DNA from: an uncultured Cellvibrionales bacterium
Lineage (GTDB): Bacteria; Pseudomonadota; Gammaproteobacteria; Pseudomonadales; Porticoccaceae
Assembly: GCA_913031645.1 (NCBI GenBank)
Contig: CAJWFB010000002.1
Span: 20,418 to 84,417 of the forward strand
DNA length: 64,000 bases
Direction: 5' to 3'
Shown piece by piece: positions 29,424 through 41,486 of this stretch; positions within the stretch are counted from its first letter, which is position 1; each line of letters opens with the position of its first letter. Under the pieces are notes generated by a model that did not search any database, was not told the origin of the DNA, and worked only from the letters and a program-made list of their open reading frames with translations. A program made the translations under genes and the position numbers.

Positions 29424-29443
29424 AAGCTTTTCCTAATAGGGTA

Positions 29444-31558
29444 TTATTTATTTTTCACTCTATAAATGCGACGCACGGATTTTAAGCTGCGAGCGCGACG
29501 CATTATGTCAGCAAGATGGATTCGATCTCTCACTGTTAGCACCACATCTACAATGCTTGTAAAAGCATCTTTCTCATTTACGCTGATATGCTCAATAGTA
29601 GCATCTTCCTCTGTCATTCTTGAAGCCAGAGCTGCTATAAAGCCACGCTCTGGCGTCACCTCTGCTTTAAGCTCAACAGCAAACTCACCCTTGATGACCG
29701 ACGACCAAACTAAGGACATACATTTTTCGGGATTTAAACGAATTTCTTTAAGGTTGCGGCAGGACTCGAGGTGGATAACTAACCCCTTTCCAGGTGTCAT
29801 ATGGCCGAGGATGGGATCGCCAGGAATGGGGTGACAACATCGTCCATACTGCAATACAAGTCCTTGAGAGGAATCAATTACCACAGGCAAATTGCGGTTT
29901 TTGTTGTCATCCGACACCTTGCGTTTGCTGGGCAAGATCATTAGGTTAGCTACAGCAAACGGGAAACTGTTGCCAAGACCAATTTGCTGCAGAACAAATT
30001 CAAAGGTTGATGCGCCGGTTTCTTTCAATAAACGCTTTATTTGGGATTTTTTTAACTGTTTGTAGCTCGTTCCTAAATTGCCCAAGGCTTGATCTAGCAG
30101 GCGCTTGCCTAAATCAACCGACTCTTCATGCTGTTGATTTTTGAGAAAGTGGCGAATAGCACTGCGGGCTTTTGCGGTGACCACGAAATTTAACCAATTC
30201 GGGTTTGGTTGCGCCCCCGGAGCACTGACGATATCGATTTTTTGGCCACTCTGTAGGGGCTCTGAAAGGGGTGTTAGCTGTCCGTCAATATGACACGCAA
30301 TACATCTGTCTCCTAAGCCTGTATGCACCGAGTAAGCAAAGTCAATGGGAGTGGCACCGGTGGGTAATTCTATGATCTTACCTTTCGGTGTGAACACATA
30401 AACTTCATCTGGGAAAAGATCAGCTTTCACATGCTCTAGAAACTCAAGTGAGTCTCCAGCTTTCTGCTGCATTTCAAGCAGACCTTGAACCCATCTTGCA
30501 GCTCGGCGCTGGTTAACTTCAGTGCTCTTGGTGGCAGACTTGTACTCCCAATGAGCGGCAATGCCGAAATTCGCCATCGCATCCATTTCTCTGGTACGAA
30601 TTTGAACTTCGATGATAACACCGTGCATACCGACTAACAGGGTATGCAACGATTGGTAACCATTGGCTTTGGGTATAGCAATATAGTCCTTAAACTCGCC
30701 GGGAACCGGCTTATAAATGTTGTGTACTATGCCCAACGCTCTGTAGCAGTCGTCAACATTATCCACCACCAGACGAAAAGCGAATACATCCATAATGTCA
30801 CGAAAAGACTTCTTCTTTTCGCGCATCTTAAGGTAAATACTCCAAAGATGTTTTTCTCGCCCCTTAACGACCACATTTACCGACTCGCGCTCTAAGCGCA
30901 TCTCGATCGCTTGATGGATTTCAGTGACCACTTCCTTGCGATTTTTTCTTGAGGCTTTGAGAGCTTCCCTCAACCGGCGATGGCGCAGCGGATACATGGC
31001 GGCAAAACCAAGATCTTCAAATTCTAGACGAATATCATTAATGCCCAGACGCTGAGCAATAGGTGCATAAATGTCGATGGTTTCTCGTGCAATTCGGCGT
31101 CTTTTCTCTGGTGACAAAACACCGAGAGTACGCATATTATGCAGACGGTCAGCAAGTTTGACCAGCATCACCCTGATGTCTCGCGACATGGCTAAGGTCA
31201 TTTTTTGAAAGCTTTCTGCCTGCTGTTCAGCTCTAGATGCGCTTTCTATTTCACCGAGTTTACTAACGCCGTCGACAAGCTCTGCAACAGTGCGGCCAAA
31301 TCGACGACTGATTTGTCCTTTGGTAACGCCAGTATCCTCAATAACGTCATGCAGCAGTCCCGCCATCAGACTTTCAGGATCCATGCGCATATCGGCAAGA
31401 ATATTAGCGACAGCTAAGGGGTGGGTAATATAGGGATCACCACTCTGGCGCATTTGACCAACATGGCATTTCTCAGAGAACAAATAAGCGCGCTTTATTC
31501 GATCAACTTCTTTCGGATCAAGATACGAGGAGAGTTTGTCTGTGAGACCTTGAAGCAC
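29444..31558 (-). CDS. spoT: Bifunctional (p)ppGpp synthetase/hydrolase
   Basis: SpoT makes and destroys the stringent alarmone in response to fatty acid, carbon or iron starvation. The order is an HD hydrolase domain (HDVIEDTG, about residues 55-150), the synthetase domain (about 230-360, with DYIAIPKANGYQSLHT), TGS (about 400-450), a helical/zinc-finger-like part with CCHPIPGDPI, and ACT. The intact HD motif distinguishes it from RelA. It starts with GTG after GGAGGG. It sits between rpoZ and ridA, the conserved order. Confidence 0.97.
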   Translation of the reverse strand: MLQGLTDKLSSYLDPKEVDRIKRAYLFSEKCHVGQMRQSGDPYITHPLAVANILADMRMDPESLMAGLLHDVIEDTGVTKGQISRRFGRTVAELVDGVSKLGEIESASRAEQQAESFQKMTLAMSRDIRVMLVKLADRLHNMRTLGVLSPEKRRRIARETIDIYAPIAQRLGINDIRLEFEDLGFAAMYPLRHRRLREALKASRKNRKEVVTEIHQAIEMRLERESVNVVVKGREKHLWSIYLKMREKKKSFRDIMDVFAFRLVVDNVDDCYRALGIVHNIYKPVPGEFKDYIAIPKANGYQSLHTLLVGMHGVIIEVQIRTREMDAMANFGIAAHWEYKSATKSTEVNQRRAARWVQGLLEMQQKAGDSLEFLEHVKADLFPDEVYVFTPKGKIIELPTGATPIDFAYSVHTGLGDRCIACHIDGQLTPLSEPLQSGQKIDIVSAPGAQPNPNWLNFVVTAKARSAIRHFLKNQQHEESVDLGKRLLDQALGNLGTSYKQLKKSQIKRLLKETGASTFEFVLQQIGLGNSFPFAVANLMILPSKRKVSDDNKNRNLPVVIDSSQGLVLQYGRCCHPIPGDPILGHMTPGKGLVIHLESCRNLKEIRLNPEKCMSLVWSSVIKGEFAVELKAEVTPERGFIAALASRMTEEDATIEHISVNEKDAFTSIVDVVLTVRDRIHLADIMRRARSLKSVRRIYRVKNK

Positions 31559-31591
31559 TGCGTTACACCCTCCTGGCTATTGAGCGGAGCC

Positions 31592-31885
31592 CTATGCAGA
31601 GGGCTCTTCGGATGCCTCTGCTACCGCAGCGGCATCTGCTACGTCAGCAGCATCTAAAATTTCATAATCTTGAACCACCTCGGTAAGGATATCCGCGGTG
31701 ACTAACCCCTGCTCGATTTCTCTCAGCGCGATCACTGTGGGCTTATCATTTTCTTCATCAATTAAGGCTGGACGGCCTTCTACTGCAATTTGACGAGCAC
31801 GCTTTGAGCCAACCATGACTAATTCAAAGCGGTTATCAACGTGGTCCAAGCAATCTTCTACTGTAATTCTAGCCATTTTTAACAC
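31592..31885 (-). CDS. rpoZ: RNA polymerase omega subunit
   Basis: Omega helps assemble RNA polymerase and contributes to the ppGpp site. It has the N-terminal [20 protein letters not shown] and RARQI, typical of gammaproteobacterial RpoZ, over 97 residues. It precedes spoT by 33 bases. Confidence 0.97.
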   Translation of the reverse strand: MLKMARITVEDCLDHVDNRFELVMVGSKRARQIAVEGRPALIDEENDKPTVIALREIEQGLVTADILTEVVQDYEILDAADVADAAAVAEASEEPSA

Positions 31886-32075
31886 GACCCTGATAATTTA
31901 AACGTTAAATATTGGTTTGTTGCAAATTTCTTTGCACCGGTCGCGCAGTTTACCTAAGTCAAGGGTTAACAACAATGATTGTATTTAAGTTAATCCTAAC
32001 AGCGGCAGGGCATAGAGCTAATTTAGGCAGTTCAATGAAGGAAGGGTAATGCTAACTGAATTGTTTTGTATAAGA

Positions 32076-32684
32076 TCATAAAAGAAGATTATTAATGAGT
32101 GCCTTATCGACCATTGGACAGCTATGACCACTTTTCCCCAAAATGAGCTCCTCAAGCTGAGCGAGTGCTACTTGAAAATCATCGTTGACCATTACATAGT
32201 CAGCTTCCGCATAATGGCTCATTTCGTCTTTTGCGGCGGCAATCCTCTGGCTTATAACGTTAGCGTCATCTTGCCCGCGATTGTTTAATCGGGCTTCAAG
32301 TGCCCGCATTGAGGGTGGAAGAATGAAAATACTTTTACTGTTGGGAAACTGCCGCCTGGTTTGTGCCGCACCCTGCCAATCAATCTCGAGTATAACGTCA
32401 GTACCCATGGCCAAGGTGTCTCTAACCCACTGCTCAGAAGTACCGTAATAGTTCCCAAATACTTCAGCATGCTCGAGAAAAGCATCATTTTCTACCATGC
32501 TTTTGAATAGAGATTGATCAACAAAATGATAGTTAACGCCGTCCTGTTCACCGCGTCGGCATGCCCTGGTAGTGTGAGAGATAGACGCTTTAATAGTGCT
32601 AACACGCTTCAGTATCTCAGCAACTAAGCTGGTCTTTCCGGCCCCTGATGGGGCAGAAATAATAAATAATATGCCTTCTTTCAT
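32076..32684 (-). CDS. gmk: Guanylate kinase
   Basis: Gmk phosphorylates GMP to GDP. The P-loop SAPSGAGKTSL, the GMP-binding part SHTTRACRRGEQDGVNY and the acidic EIDWQGA motif are present. I use the ATG at 32684 (202 residues); an in-frame TTG at 32702 adds six unconserved residues. About 190 non-coding bases separate it from rpoZ. Confidence 0.96.
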   Translation of the reverse strand: MKEGILFIISAPSGAGKTSLVAEILKRVSTIKASISHTTRACRRGEQDGVNYHFVDQSLFKSMVENDAFLEHAEVFGNYYGTSEQWVRDTLAMGTDVILEIDWQGAAQTRRQFPNSKSIFILPPSMRALEARLNNRGQDDANVISQRIAAAKDEMSHYAEADYVMVNDDFQVALAQLEELILGKSGHSCPMVDKALINNLLL

Positions 32685-33190
32685 AGTATCAATTTTCCAC
32701 AAGCGTTGAAGGTGAGTAGTTTACATGAAGACAGGTTTAAAAAAACGCGCTGTTGTTAAATGCACTGCATTCCATAAAGTACGAAACGGTATCTAACCGC
32801 ACCGAGATCAAAGACCCTATTAGACTCTTTAGCTGGGCGGAGATTCCCCACCAAACCAATAGCCAATCAGAGAAGGCTAGTGAATGTTTTAAGGAACGAT
32901 AGAAAGCCCCCGCCGGTCGAGTATGCTAAAGATAGCGGCCTACTTAGCGGCACCTTTAGACATTATTTACCCTGATTAGGTCAGCCAAACAGCGGAAGTT
33001 TTACTCCAAGTAACGAGATAATAAGGTTTGATTATTACCGCTTTTGCGCAGATCTGCTAACTTATTTAGCTATATTTGTGTGCGCTAAAATGTATAAACT
33101 CTTTTTTCTAGTACTATACTAGCTCTCTATACCACTTCGGCAGAAGCAAAACGAACATTCCTGATCTAAGTCAACTCAAAAGGCATTAAT
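32685..33190. other. Non-coding stretch upstream of the P450 gene
   Basis: About 500 bases lie between the divergent gmk and P450 genes. I see no open frame of note, no tRNA and no strong terminator. TATACT at 33115-33120 could be a -10 box for the P450 gene, but no good -35 box stands 16-18 bases before it. The heptamer TAGCGGC occurs twice near 32933-32950. A degraded gene is possible but unsupported. Confidence 0.5.
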
Positions 33191-34549
33191 ATGTTGGACA
33201 GCCCAAGCACGTCACAGCCGGCTAAAAGCAAGCCGCTAACCCCGATTAAAGTCGGTATTTTAGAGTCTTGGCGATTGATCTCACTGAGCTATTCTGACCC
33301 GCTCAAACACACCCAGCATTTGAACCAAAAATATGGCAACGTGGTGATGCATAAGGTGGGTAAAATGGAGGTTGTGCACCTGTTCGGAGCCGATGCCAAT
33401 CGTTTGGCTTTATTGAATCCAGACAGCACGTTATCGAATAAAAAAGCGTGGGATCAAATTATTGGCCGTCTTTTTCCAAATGGATTGATGTTACGTGATG
33501 CGGAAGACCACCGTTATCATCGCAGGCTTATGCAGGCCGGGTTTAAAAGCAAAGCAATGCAGGGGTATTTTTCGCAAATGGCTCCGCAGATAGAGCGTAC
33601 GATTGCAAGATGGCTAGCAACTGCCGGCGATCAGCAGGTCCTTGCTTACCCAATGTTCAAGAATACCACTCTGGACTTAGCCGCAACGGTATTCTTGGGT
33701 ATGGATCTTGGGGCCGATGCTACAAAAATAAACAAGGCCTTTGAAGCAACTGTTGCTGCGTCAATGTGGCGGTTTCCCTTTGCGTTTCCAGGGACTCTTC
33801 TTTGGCGAGGCATCCGTGCCCGTCAAACGATGTGTGATTTTTTCCAGCCCCTGATCGAAGAGAGAAAAACCGGTGATGGCCAAGACCTATTTTCGATTTT
33901 ATGTCGAGCACAGGATGAGGACGGTAATCGTTACACGGATCAAGAAATTGTTGATCATATTAATTTTCTGATGATGGCAGCTCACGATACGACGACTAGT
34001 GCATTAACCAGCATGACCTATGCCTTGGCAAAAAATCCTGAGTGGCAGGAACGGTTGTGGCGAGAGATGTCGACGCTAGAAGGAAAGGTTCTGGAACTAC
34101 AAGATCTCAGTAAAATGATTGATACAGACTGTGTGATGAAGGAGGCGTTGAGACTTTATCCCCCACTCCCAACATTGCCTAAATTCAGTAATAAGGCGTT
34201 TGAGTTTGGAGGCTATACGATTCCAGCTGATGCTATGGTAGTGACCTCTCCCATCCATACTCACTATAGCGCTGATTACTGGGATGATCCCAAAGCGTTT
34301 GATCCGCTTCGTTTTAGCGAGGAGCGCAGAGAACATAAGCGCAACGCATATAGCTGGATTCCCTTCAGCGGGGGTGCTCATATGTGTATCGGACTTCATT
34401 TTGCTGAGATGCAAATAAAGCTCGTGATGTTTGAAATGCTAAAAAATTACCGCTGGAGCGTGCCTATGGACTACCAAATGCCTGTGCAGCAGTCACCCAT
34501 CTCTAAGCCGACTGATGGACTGCCAATTACGCTTAGACCACGAAAATAA
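33191..34549 (+). CDS. Cytochrome P450
   Basis: This is a heme-thiolate monooxygenase of 452 residues. The heme loop is FSGGAHMCIG with Cys399 as ligand; the ExxR motif is E318-R321 in KEALRLYPP; the I-helix oxygen-activating motif is AAHDTTTS (263-270). There is no N-terminal membrane anchor, so it is a soluble bacterial type that needs separate redox partners; none is adjacent. The sequence is closer in feel to the CYP51/CYP120 group than to camphor-type enzymes, a weak impression. The substrate is unknown. It opens an accessory block between gmk and yicC. Confidence 0.93.
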   Translation: MLDSPSTSQPAKSKPLTPIKVGILESWRLISLSYSDPLKHTQHLNQKYGNVVMHKVGKMEVVHLFGADANRLALLNPDSTLSNKKAWDQIIGRLFPNGLMLRDAEDHRYHRRLMQAGFKSKAMQGYFSQMAPQIERTIARWLATAGDQQVLAYPMFKNTTLDLAATVFLGMDLGADATKINKAFEATVAASMWRFPFAFPGTLLWRGIRARQTMCDFFQPLIEERKTGDGQDLFSILCRAQDEDGNRYTDQEIVDHINFLMMAAHDTTTSALTSMTYALAKNPEWQERLWREMSTLEGKVLELQDLSKMIDTDCVMKEALRLYPPLPTLPKFSNKAFEFGGYTIPADAMVVTSPIHTHYSADYWDDPKAFDPLRFSEERREHKRNAYSWIPFSGGAHMCIGLHFAEMQIKLVMFEMLKNYRWSVPMDYQMPVQQSPISKPTDGLPITLRPRK

Positions 34550-34706
34550 AAGGAACAATGCGGATTGGAGAAAACCTCAGTGGGCGCGTAATCTTGGCCA
34601 TTTTTTGTTGTTAGCTCAAAAATAGGGCCGCTTATACCGGGCTAAAATGGCAAGATAACTGTGCGCTCCTTACGCGTATGCTAAAGGTCAATTCAGAGGA
34701 AATACA

Positions 34707-35234
34707 ATGAAATTACTATTAATAGCGATGTTTATCAGTCTACTTTTTATGCCTAACTCAGGGCCTGCTGCGCCAGCTGAAGATCTTACGTTAAGGCTAA
34801 ATACGCTCAAGAACTACCAAGTAAATACGCCGGCAATGGTTAGTTCGGGTTTGCCCAACCGCGGCCATTTTGAAGCACTGAAATCTAATGGCGTTGCTAA
34901 CGTAATTGATTTACTGCCCGGAGATAGACGCGAAGAAATTAATCTCATGCAAGCAGTGGGGTTGAACTATAAAAACATTGAGGTGCAATGGGGCAATCCA
35001 ACCCTAGAAAACTTTGATGATTACGTAGTAGCCATGCAGCGCTTTGAATTAAGTGGTGGCGCTACGCTAACGCATTGCCAGCTGAATTGGCGAGGCGCTG
35101 TTTTTACCTATTTATACCGTATTACTCAGTTACGTGAAGCAGAGCACATTGCGAGACAAGATATGGACGCAATCTGGAAAGCAAACGACGTGTGGCTTAA
35201 GTTTATCGAACAGGTAAAAAGCAAATATTTATAG
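34707..35234 (+). CDS. Exported tyrosine-phosphatase-like protein
   Basis: A signal peptide (about 1-23) precedes a small phosphatase-like domain. The active-site-like loop is HCQLNWRG (Cys124, Arg129), with four residues between Cys and Arg instead of the five of classical tyrosine phosphatases. Related short families (DUF442/Blh-like) show HCxxNxR and are listed as phosphatase-like. The sequence PNRGHFEALKSNGVANVIDL fits their N-terminal strand-helix. The gene stands alone with its own AGAGGAAA ribosome site. The substrate is unknown. Confidence 0.68.
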   Translation: MKLLLIAMFISLLFMPNSGPAAPAEDLTLRLNTLKNYQVNTPAMVSSGLPNRGHFEALKSNGVANVIDLLPGDRREEINLMQAVGLNYKNIEVQWGNPTLENFDDYVVAMQRFELSGGATLTHCQLNWRGAVFTYLYRITQLREAEHIARQDMDAIWKANDVWLKFIEQVKSKYL

Positions 35235-35343
35235 TATGTACTTGCTTAGCAATACATATTGAGTAAGCTGTGTGACAAGGTGGTTTAGGCCTAATAACTG
35301 TTTATTAGTATTTCAACCATTATAAAACCAGCGAGAACAATTT

Positions 35344-35799
35344 ATGGATTTGAAACAACACTACCAGCAGGCAGCTCGGGATACCTGTCCTATTTATACT
35401 TTTTTAGATTTACAGGTCGAGAGTATTGAGGGCGGTATTTATAGATCTCGCACACCTCTCAGTAACAATATCAAAAATCATGTGAACATAATTCATGCTG
35501 GTCCTATATGGATGACTGCAGAATACTTAGGCGGCTTAATCGCTGCCCATAACCTTGATAATCCAAAATATCAGCCAGTTATTGCCGGATTGAATATAAA
35601 ATTTATGCGACCGGCGATGACCGACATTACTGCTGAGACTGAATTTACAGCTGAAGATGTCAAAACCATGAAGGCGGCACTCGAAGCAACTGGGCGCTAT
35701 GATTTCACGATCCATATTGTGGTTAAAGATACCTCTGGAAAAGTTGTCGCTGAGGCGGATGGTGATTATGTAGTAAAGGACTTTTCAAATTTGATGTAG
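35344..35799 (+). CDS. Hotdog-fold thioesterase-like protein (DUF4442 type)
   Basis: This 151-residue protein has the hotdog pattern: a central helix region HVNIIHAGPIWMTAEYLGG followed by strands with NIKFMRPAMTD. Such proteins hydrolyse or bind acyl-CoA. No catalytic Asp/Glu on the helix is clear apart from Glu in TAEYLGG. It has no close operon partner; a lipoprotein gene follows after 68 bases. Confidence 0.7.
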   Translation: MDLKQHYQQAARDTCPIYTFLDLQVESIEGGIYRSRTPLSNNIKNHVNIIHAGPIWMTAEYLGGLIAAHNLDNPKYQPVIAGLNIKFMRPAMTDITAETEFTAEDVKTMKAALEATGRYDFTIHIVVKDTSGKVVAEADGDYVVKDFSNLM

Positions 35800-35867
35800 G
35801 CATGAGCATTGTTATTGGCAGTACGATTTAAACCATCAGTGGTGCCCAGAATTACTAGGAGTAATTC

Positions 35868-36092
35868 ATGAAAAATATCTTTATTGTGAGTACAGTTACA
35901 CTACTTTTAGTGATTTCTGGCTGTGCTCACAAAGACCGCGAATATATAAAATCTCAAGAGTATGTTGATGACCTATGCCGGGCTGCGGCTAATAGAATTC
36001 CAATCCCTGAAAATATGACGATACTTCCTAACCCCACGTATTCAGACTGCATGGTAGATCATGGCTACATAGAAAAACTAGGTTCTCTATAG
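35868..36092 (+). CDS. Small lipoprotein, unknown function
   Basis: The 74-residue product has a lipoprotein signal with the lipobox ISGC (Cys19), so it should be lipid-anchored in the envelope. The mature part has two further cysteines (DDLCRAA and SDCMVDHGY) that could pair. AGGAG precedes the ATG. I do not recognise the family. Confidence 0.7.
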   Translation: MKNIFIVSTVTLLLVISGCAHKDREYIKSQEYVDDLCRAAANRIPIPENMTILPNPTYSDCMVDHGYIEKLGSL

Positions 36093-36125
36093 CTCATAAT
36101 GTCACGAACTCGGAGGTAACCCTTT

Positions 36126-36989
36126 TTACTCAAGGTTTTGAATTTGCTCGCGCATCTGCTCAATGAGAACTTTTAGTTCCACTGATGCTTGCGTCGTTAC
36201 GCCGGCAATGGATTTAGAGCCAAGAGTATTGGCTTCGCGATTCAATTCTTGCATTAAAAAATCGAGCCTGCGACCAATAGAATCTGAGCTCTGCAGGACG
36301 CGACGAATTTCAGTAATATGCACCTCTAACCGATCTAATTCTTCCTCTACGTCAGAGCGATTGGCAATAATAACCATCTCTTGCTCTAAACGACCTTCGT
36401 CCAGTTGAATCTTCATATCAACCATCTTTTCTTCAAGCCGCGCGCGCTGATGGGCGAGAATCTCCGGTAGGTTTTCTCTGACTATTGCGGTTTGTTCCTG
36501 AATACCTACAAGGCGCTGTTCAATCATATCCGCAAGCTTGTCCCCCTCGCGTTGCCTACCCTCAAGTAGCTGGGCAACCGTTGCCTTGAAGGTCTCAATT
36601 GCCGCAGCCTGAAGGTGCTCAGAGTCAATATCCTGATCTTTCAATACACCTGGCCAACGCATGATATCTAGAGGAGAGATCTCCGCTGGACTGTCTATCT
36701 GGATGGCCAATTGCTGAGCAATTTCAATATATTGTTTGGCCAAGATAAGATCGGCGTTAACGGTTGCATCGGTGCTGTTAAAGGCCAGCTGTATAGAACA
36801 ATCCACCTTGCCTCGGGAAAGCTTTTTACGTGCTATTTCACGCAACGACATTTCAACCTGGCGCAAGGTTTCTGGTAATCTAAAGCCAGTCTCTAAAAAT
36901 CGATGATTAACAGAGCGGAGTTCACATGTGACTGAGCCCCAGGGAAAGTCTGCGGTGTTTCTGGCAAATGCCGTCATGCTGCGAGGCAT
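36126..36989 (-). CDS. yicC: YicC-family endoribonuclease
   Basis: YicC/YloC proteins are endoribonucleases that affect small RNA turnover in E. coli. The 287-residue sequence has the N-terminal MTAFAR and LRSVNHRFLE and the C-terminal DFLMQELNREANTLGSKS, both diagnostic. GGAG precedes the ATG at 36989. It is divergent from rph, as in E. coli and Pseudomonas. Confidence 0.95.
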   Translation of the reverse strand: MPRSMTAFARNTADFPWGSVTCELRSVNHRFLETGFRLPETLRQVEMSLREIARKKLSRGKVDCSIQLAFNSTDATVNADLILAKQYIEIAQQLAIQIDSPAEISPLDIMRWPGVLKDQDIDSEHLQAAAIETFKATVAQLLEGRQREGDKLADMIEQRLVGIQEQTAIVRENLPEILAHQRARLEEKMVDMKIQLDEGRLEQEMVIIANRSDVEEELDRLEVHITEIRRVLQSSDSIGRRLDFLMQELNREANTLGSKSIAGVTTQASVELKVLIEQMREQIQNLE

Positions 36990-37108
36990 ATTATCTCCAA
37001 ACGAATTGAATTAATGGTTGCATGGTAACAAAGGCGGTCACAGTAGTGTTAGATTTGCTACACTTCCGCCGACAAATTTCGACAAAACCCAATCTAGGAA
37101 GCAAATTT

Positions 37109-37828
37109 ATGACCAGACCCAGCGGCCGTCGGCCGGAACAGTTACGCCAAGTTAAGATTACTCGCGATTACACCTGTCATGCCGAAGGATCGGTCTTGGT
37201 TGAGTTTGGCAATACGAAGGTTATCTGCACTGCGAGTGTCGACAAAGGGGTGCCTCGTTTCTTGCGTGGCAAAGGCGAGGGTTGGGTTACTGCAGAATAC
37301 GGGATGTTGCCGCGCTCAACAAATAGTCGCATGAACCGCGAGGCTGCGCGAGGAAAACAGAGTGGGCGCACACAAGAAATTCAACGTCTGATCGGTCGAT
37401 CTCTTCGTGCTGCGGTTGATTTAAAGCAGTTAGGTGAGAACACAATTAATATTGACTGCGATGTTATTCAAGCAGACGGTGGAACTAGAACAGCCTCCAT
37501 TACGGGCGCTTGTGTTGCCTTGGTTGATGCGATTAGGCACTTGCAGCGTGCTAAGGCAATAGTCGGTGATCCATTGGTTTCTATGATAGCTTCAGTATCA
37601 GTGGGCGTCTACAAAGGTACACCGGTGCTAGACTTAGATTATGATGAGGATTCAAACGCTGAAACCGATATGAATGTGGTGATGAACAGTGAAGGTGGCT
37701 TCATCGAAGTTCAAGGAACTGCCGAGGCAGCACCTTTTAGCACCGAAGAGTTAACTGAAATGTTAGACTTAGCCAAAAGAGGCATTGCTGATTTGGTGAG
37801 GGTTCAGCAGATGGCCCTAGCGCAATAA
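37109..37828 (+). CDS. rph: Ribonuclease PH
   Basis: RNase PH trims 3' ends of tRNA precursors using phosphate. The conserved [15 protein letters not shown] start, [22 protein letters not shown] and LDLDYDEDS motifs are present. The open frame continues upstream, but the ATG at 37109 with AGGAAG before it gives the standard 239 residues. Confidence 0.97.
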   Translation: MTRPSGRRPEQLRQVKITRDYTCHAEGSVLVEFGNTKVICTASVDKGVPRFLRGKGEGWVTAEYGMLPRSTNSRMNREAARGKQSGRTQEIQRLIGRSLRAAVDLKQLGENTINIDCDVIQADGGTRTASITGACVALVDAIRHLQRAKAIVGDPLVSMIASVSVGVYKGTPVLDLDYDEDSNAETDMNVVMNSEGGFIEVQGTAEAAPFSTEELTEMLDLAKRGIADLVRVQQMALAQ

Positions 37829-37841
37829 TCGGACAAGAACC

Positions 37842-38495
37842 ATGACTATGAATCAAGATTATAAAAAGCAGTTTATCGAAAATGCCTTGAGCAGTGGCGC
37901 CCTTAAATTTGGTGAGTTCACCTTAAAGTCAGGACGTGTCTCGCCACACTTTTTTAATGCGGGGGAGTTTTATACCGGTAAAGCTTTGGCTGAACTGGGA
38001 CGTTGTTACGCGGCGGCTATCGTTGATTCTGGAATACAATTTGATGTTTTATTTGGTCCCGCCTATAAAGGTATTACATTAGCCTCTGCAACAGCAGTTG
38101 CCTTATCGGATCAGCATGGGATAGATGTACCCTATTGCTTTAATCGTAAAGAGGCCAAATCTCACGGTGAAGGTGGCACTCTGGTTGGTGCGCCACTGAA
38201 AGGTAAAGTCCTCATAATTGATGATGTGATTACGGCTGGTACTGCGATACGAGAAGTGATGGCAATTGTCGAGGATGCGGGCGCGCAGGCGGCGGGTGTC
38301 GTCATTGGTCTAGACCGTAAAGAGCGCGGTAAAGGTGCAGAATCTGCCATTCAAGAGGTAGAGAGAGAATTCGCGATGTCGGTTGCCAGTATTATCGATA
38401 TTGATGATATCTTGGCCTATCTATCAGGCACGCCTGACGCATCTGACTTAATCGCAGCCATAGGCCATTATCGAGAAGCCTATGGCGTCAGCTAG
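37842..38495 (+). CDS. pyrE: Orotate phosphoribosyltransferase
   Basis: PyrE joins orotate to PRPP in pyrimidine synthesis. The PRPP loop is [13 protein letters not shown], and FGPAYKGI and the flexible loop [10 protein letters not shown] are present. The 217-residue reading starts at the ATG 13 bases after rph; a second ATG six bases later is equally possible. It converges with slmA. The rph-pyrE pairing is as in E. coli. Confidence 0.96.
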   Translation: MTMNQDYKKQFIENALSSGALKFGEFTLKSGRVSPHFFNAGEFYTGKALAELGRCYAAAIVDSGIQFDVLFGPAYKGITLASATAVALSDQHGIDVPYCFNRKEAKSHGEGGTLVGAPLKGKVLIIDDVITAGTAIREVMAIVEDAGAQAAGVVIGLDRKERGKGAESAIQEVEREFAMSVASIIDIDDILAYLSGTPDASDLIAAIGHYREAYGVS

Positions 38496-38505
38496 GTAGT
38501 TGGCG

Positions 38506-39092
38506 CTACTGCTCAAAAATTGCTGAGGTTATCAAAGCCCACTGTTCAGTCCAATGCTGATTAGGTAAGGTTTTGAAGTCGCTTCGCACAAATTGGCTAA
38601 TTTTACCTTCAACGGTTACCAGCATGAGATTAGCTGCCACTGAGACTGGCACATTAAGCTTCAGACCGTCACGCACCTCGGCTTCACGCAATGCTTGTTT
38701 TAGTTGCGATTCCAGCCGATCAAAAAATTGTGCCACGCGGCTGTGCAAGCGCTCGTTCTCAATGGCAAGCGCATCACCATTTAAAATGCGAGTAATGCCA
38801 GGATTCTTTTGGCAGAATGCAACCACTAAACTCAGAATTCGATAGCACTGGTTGACTGCGTCTGGCTCGTCATTGACGATAGCGCGAACACGGCCAAAGA
38901 TGGTCTCCTCGATAAAGTCGATTAAGCTTTCATACATCCTAGTCTTGCTTGGAAAGTGGCGGTAGAGCGCAGCTTCGGAAAGGCCTAACTCGGCAGCCAG
39001 AGCAGCGGTAGTTATTCGGCCTCTAGACGTTTCAAGCATGCGCGCTAGCGTCTGCAATATTTCTTGTGCTCGAGAGCCTTTTTTAGCAGCCA

Positions 39093-39093
<1 letters not shown>
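38506..39093 (-). CDS. slmA: Nucleoid occlusion factor SlmA
   Basis: SlmA is a TetR-family DNA-binding protein that blocks FtsZ ring assembly over the nucleoid. The N-terminal helix-turn-helix has ITTAALAAELGLSEAALYRH and FPSKTRMYESLIDFIE, which match SlmA closely. The length of 195 residues and position beside pyrE are as expected. Its ATG overlaps the argB stop by one base, suggesting coupling. Confidence 0.94.
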
Positions 39094-41464
<2,371 letters not shown>

Positions 41465-41486
41465 TAGTGACTAAACGACTGTCGAG

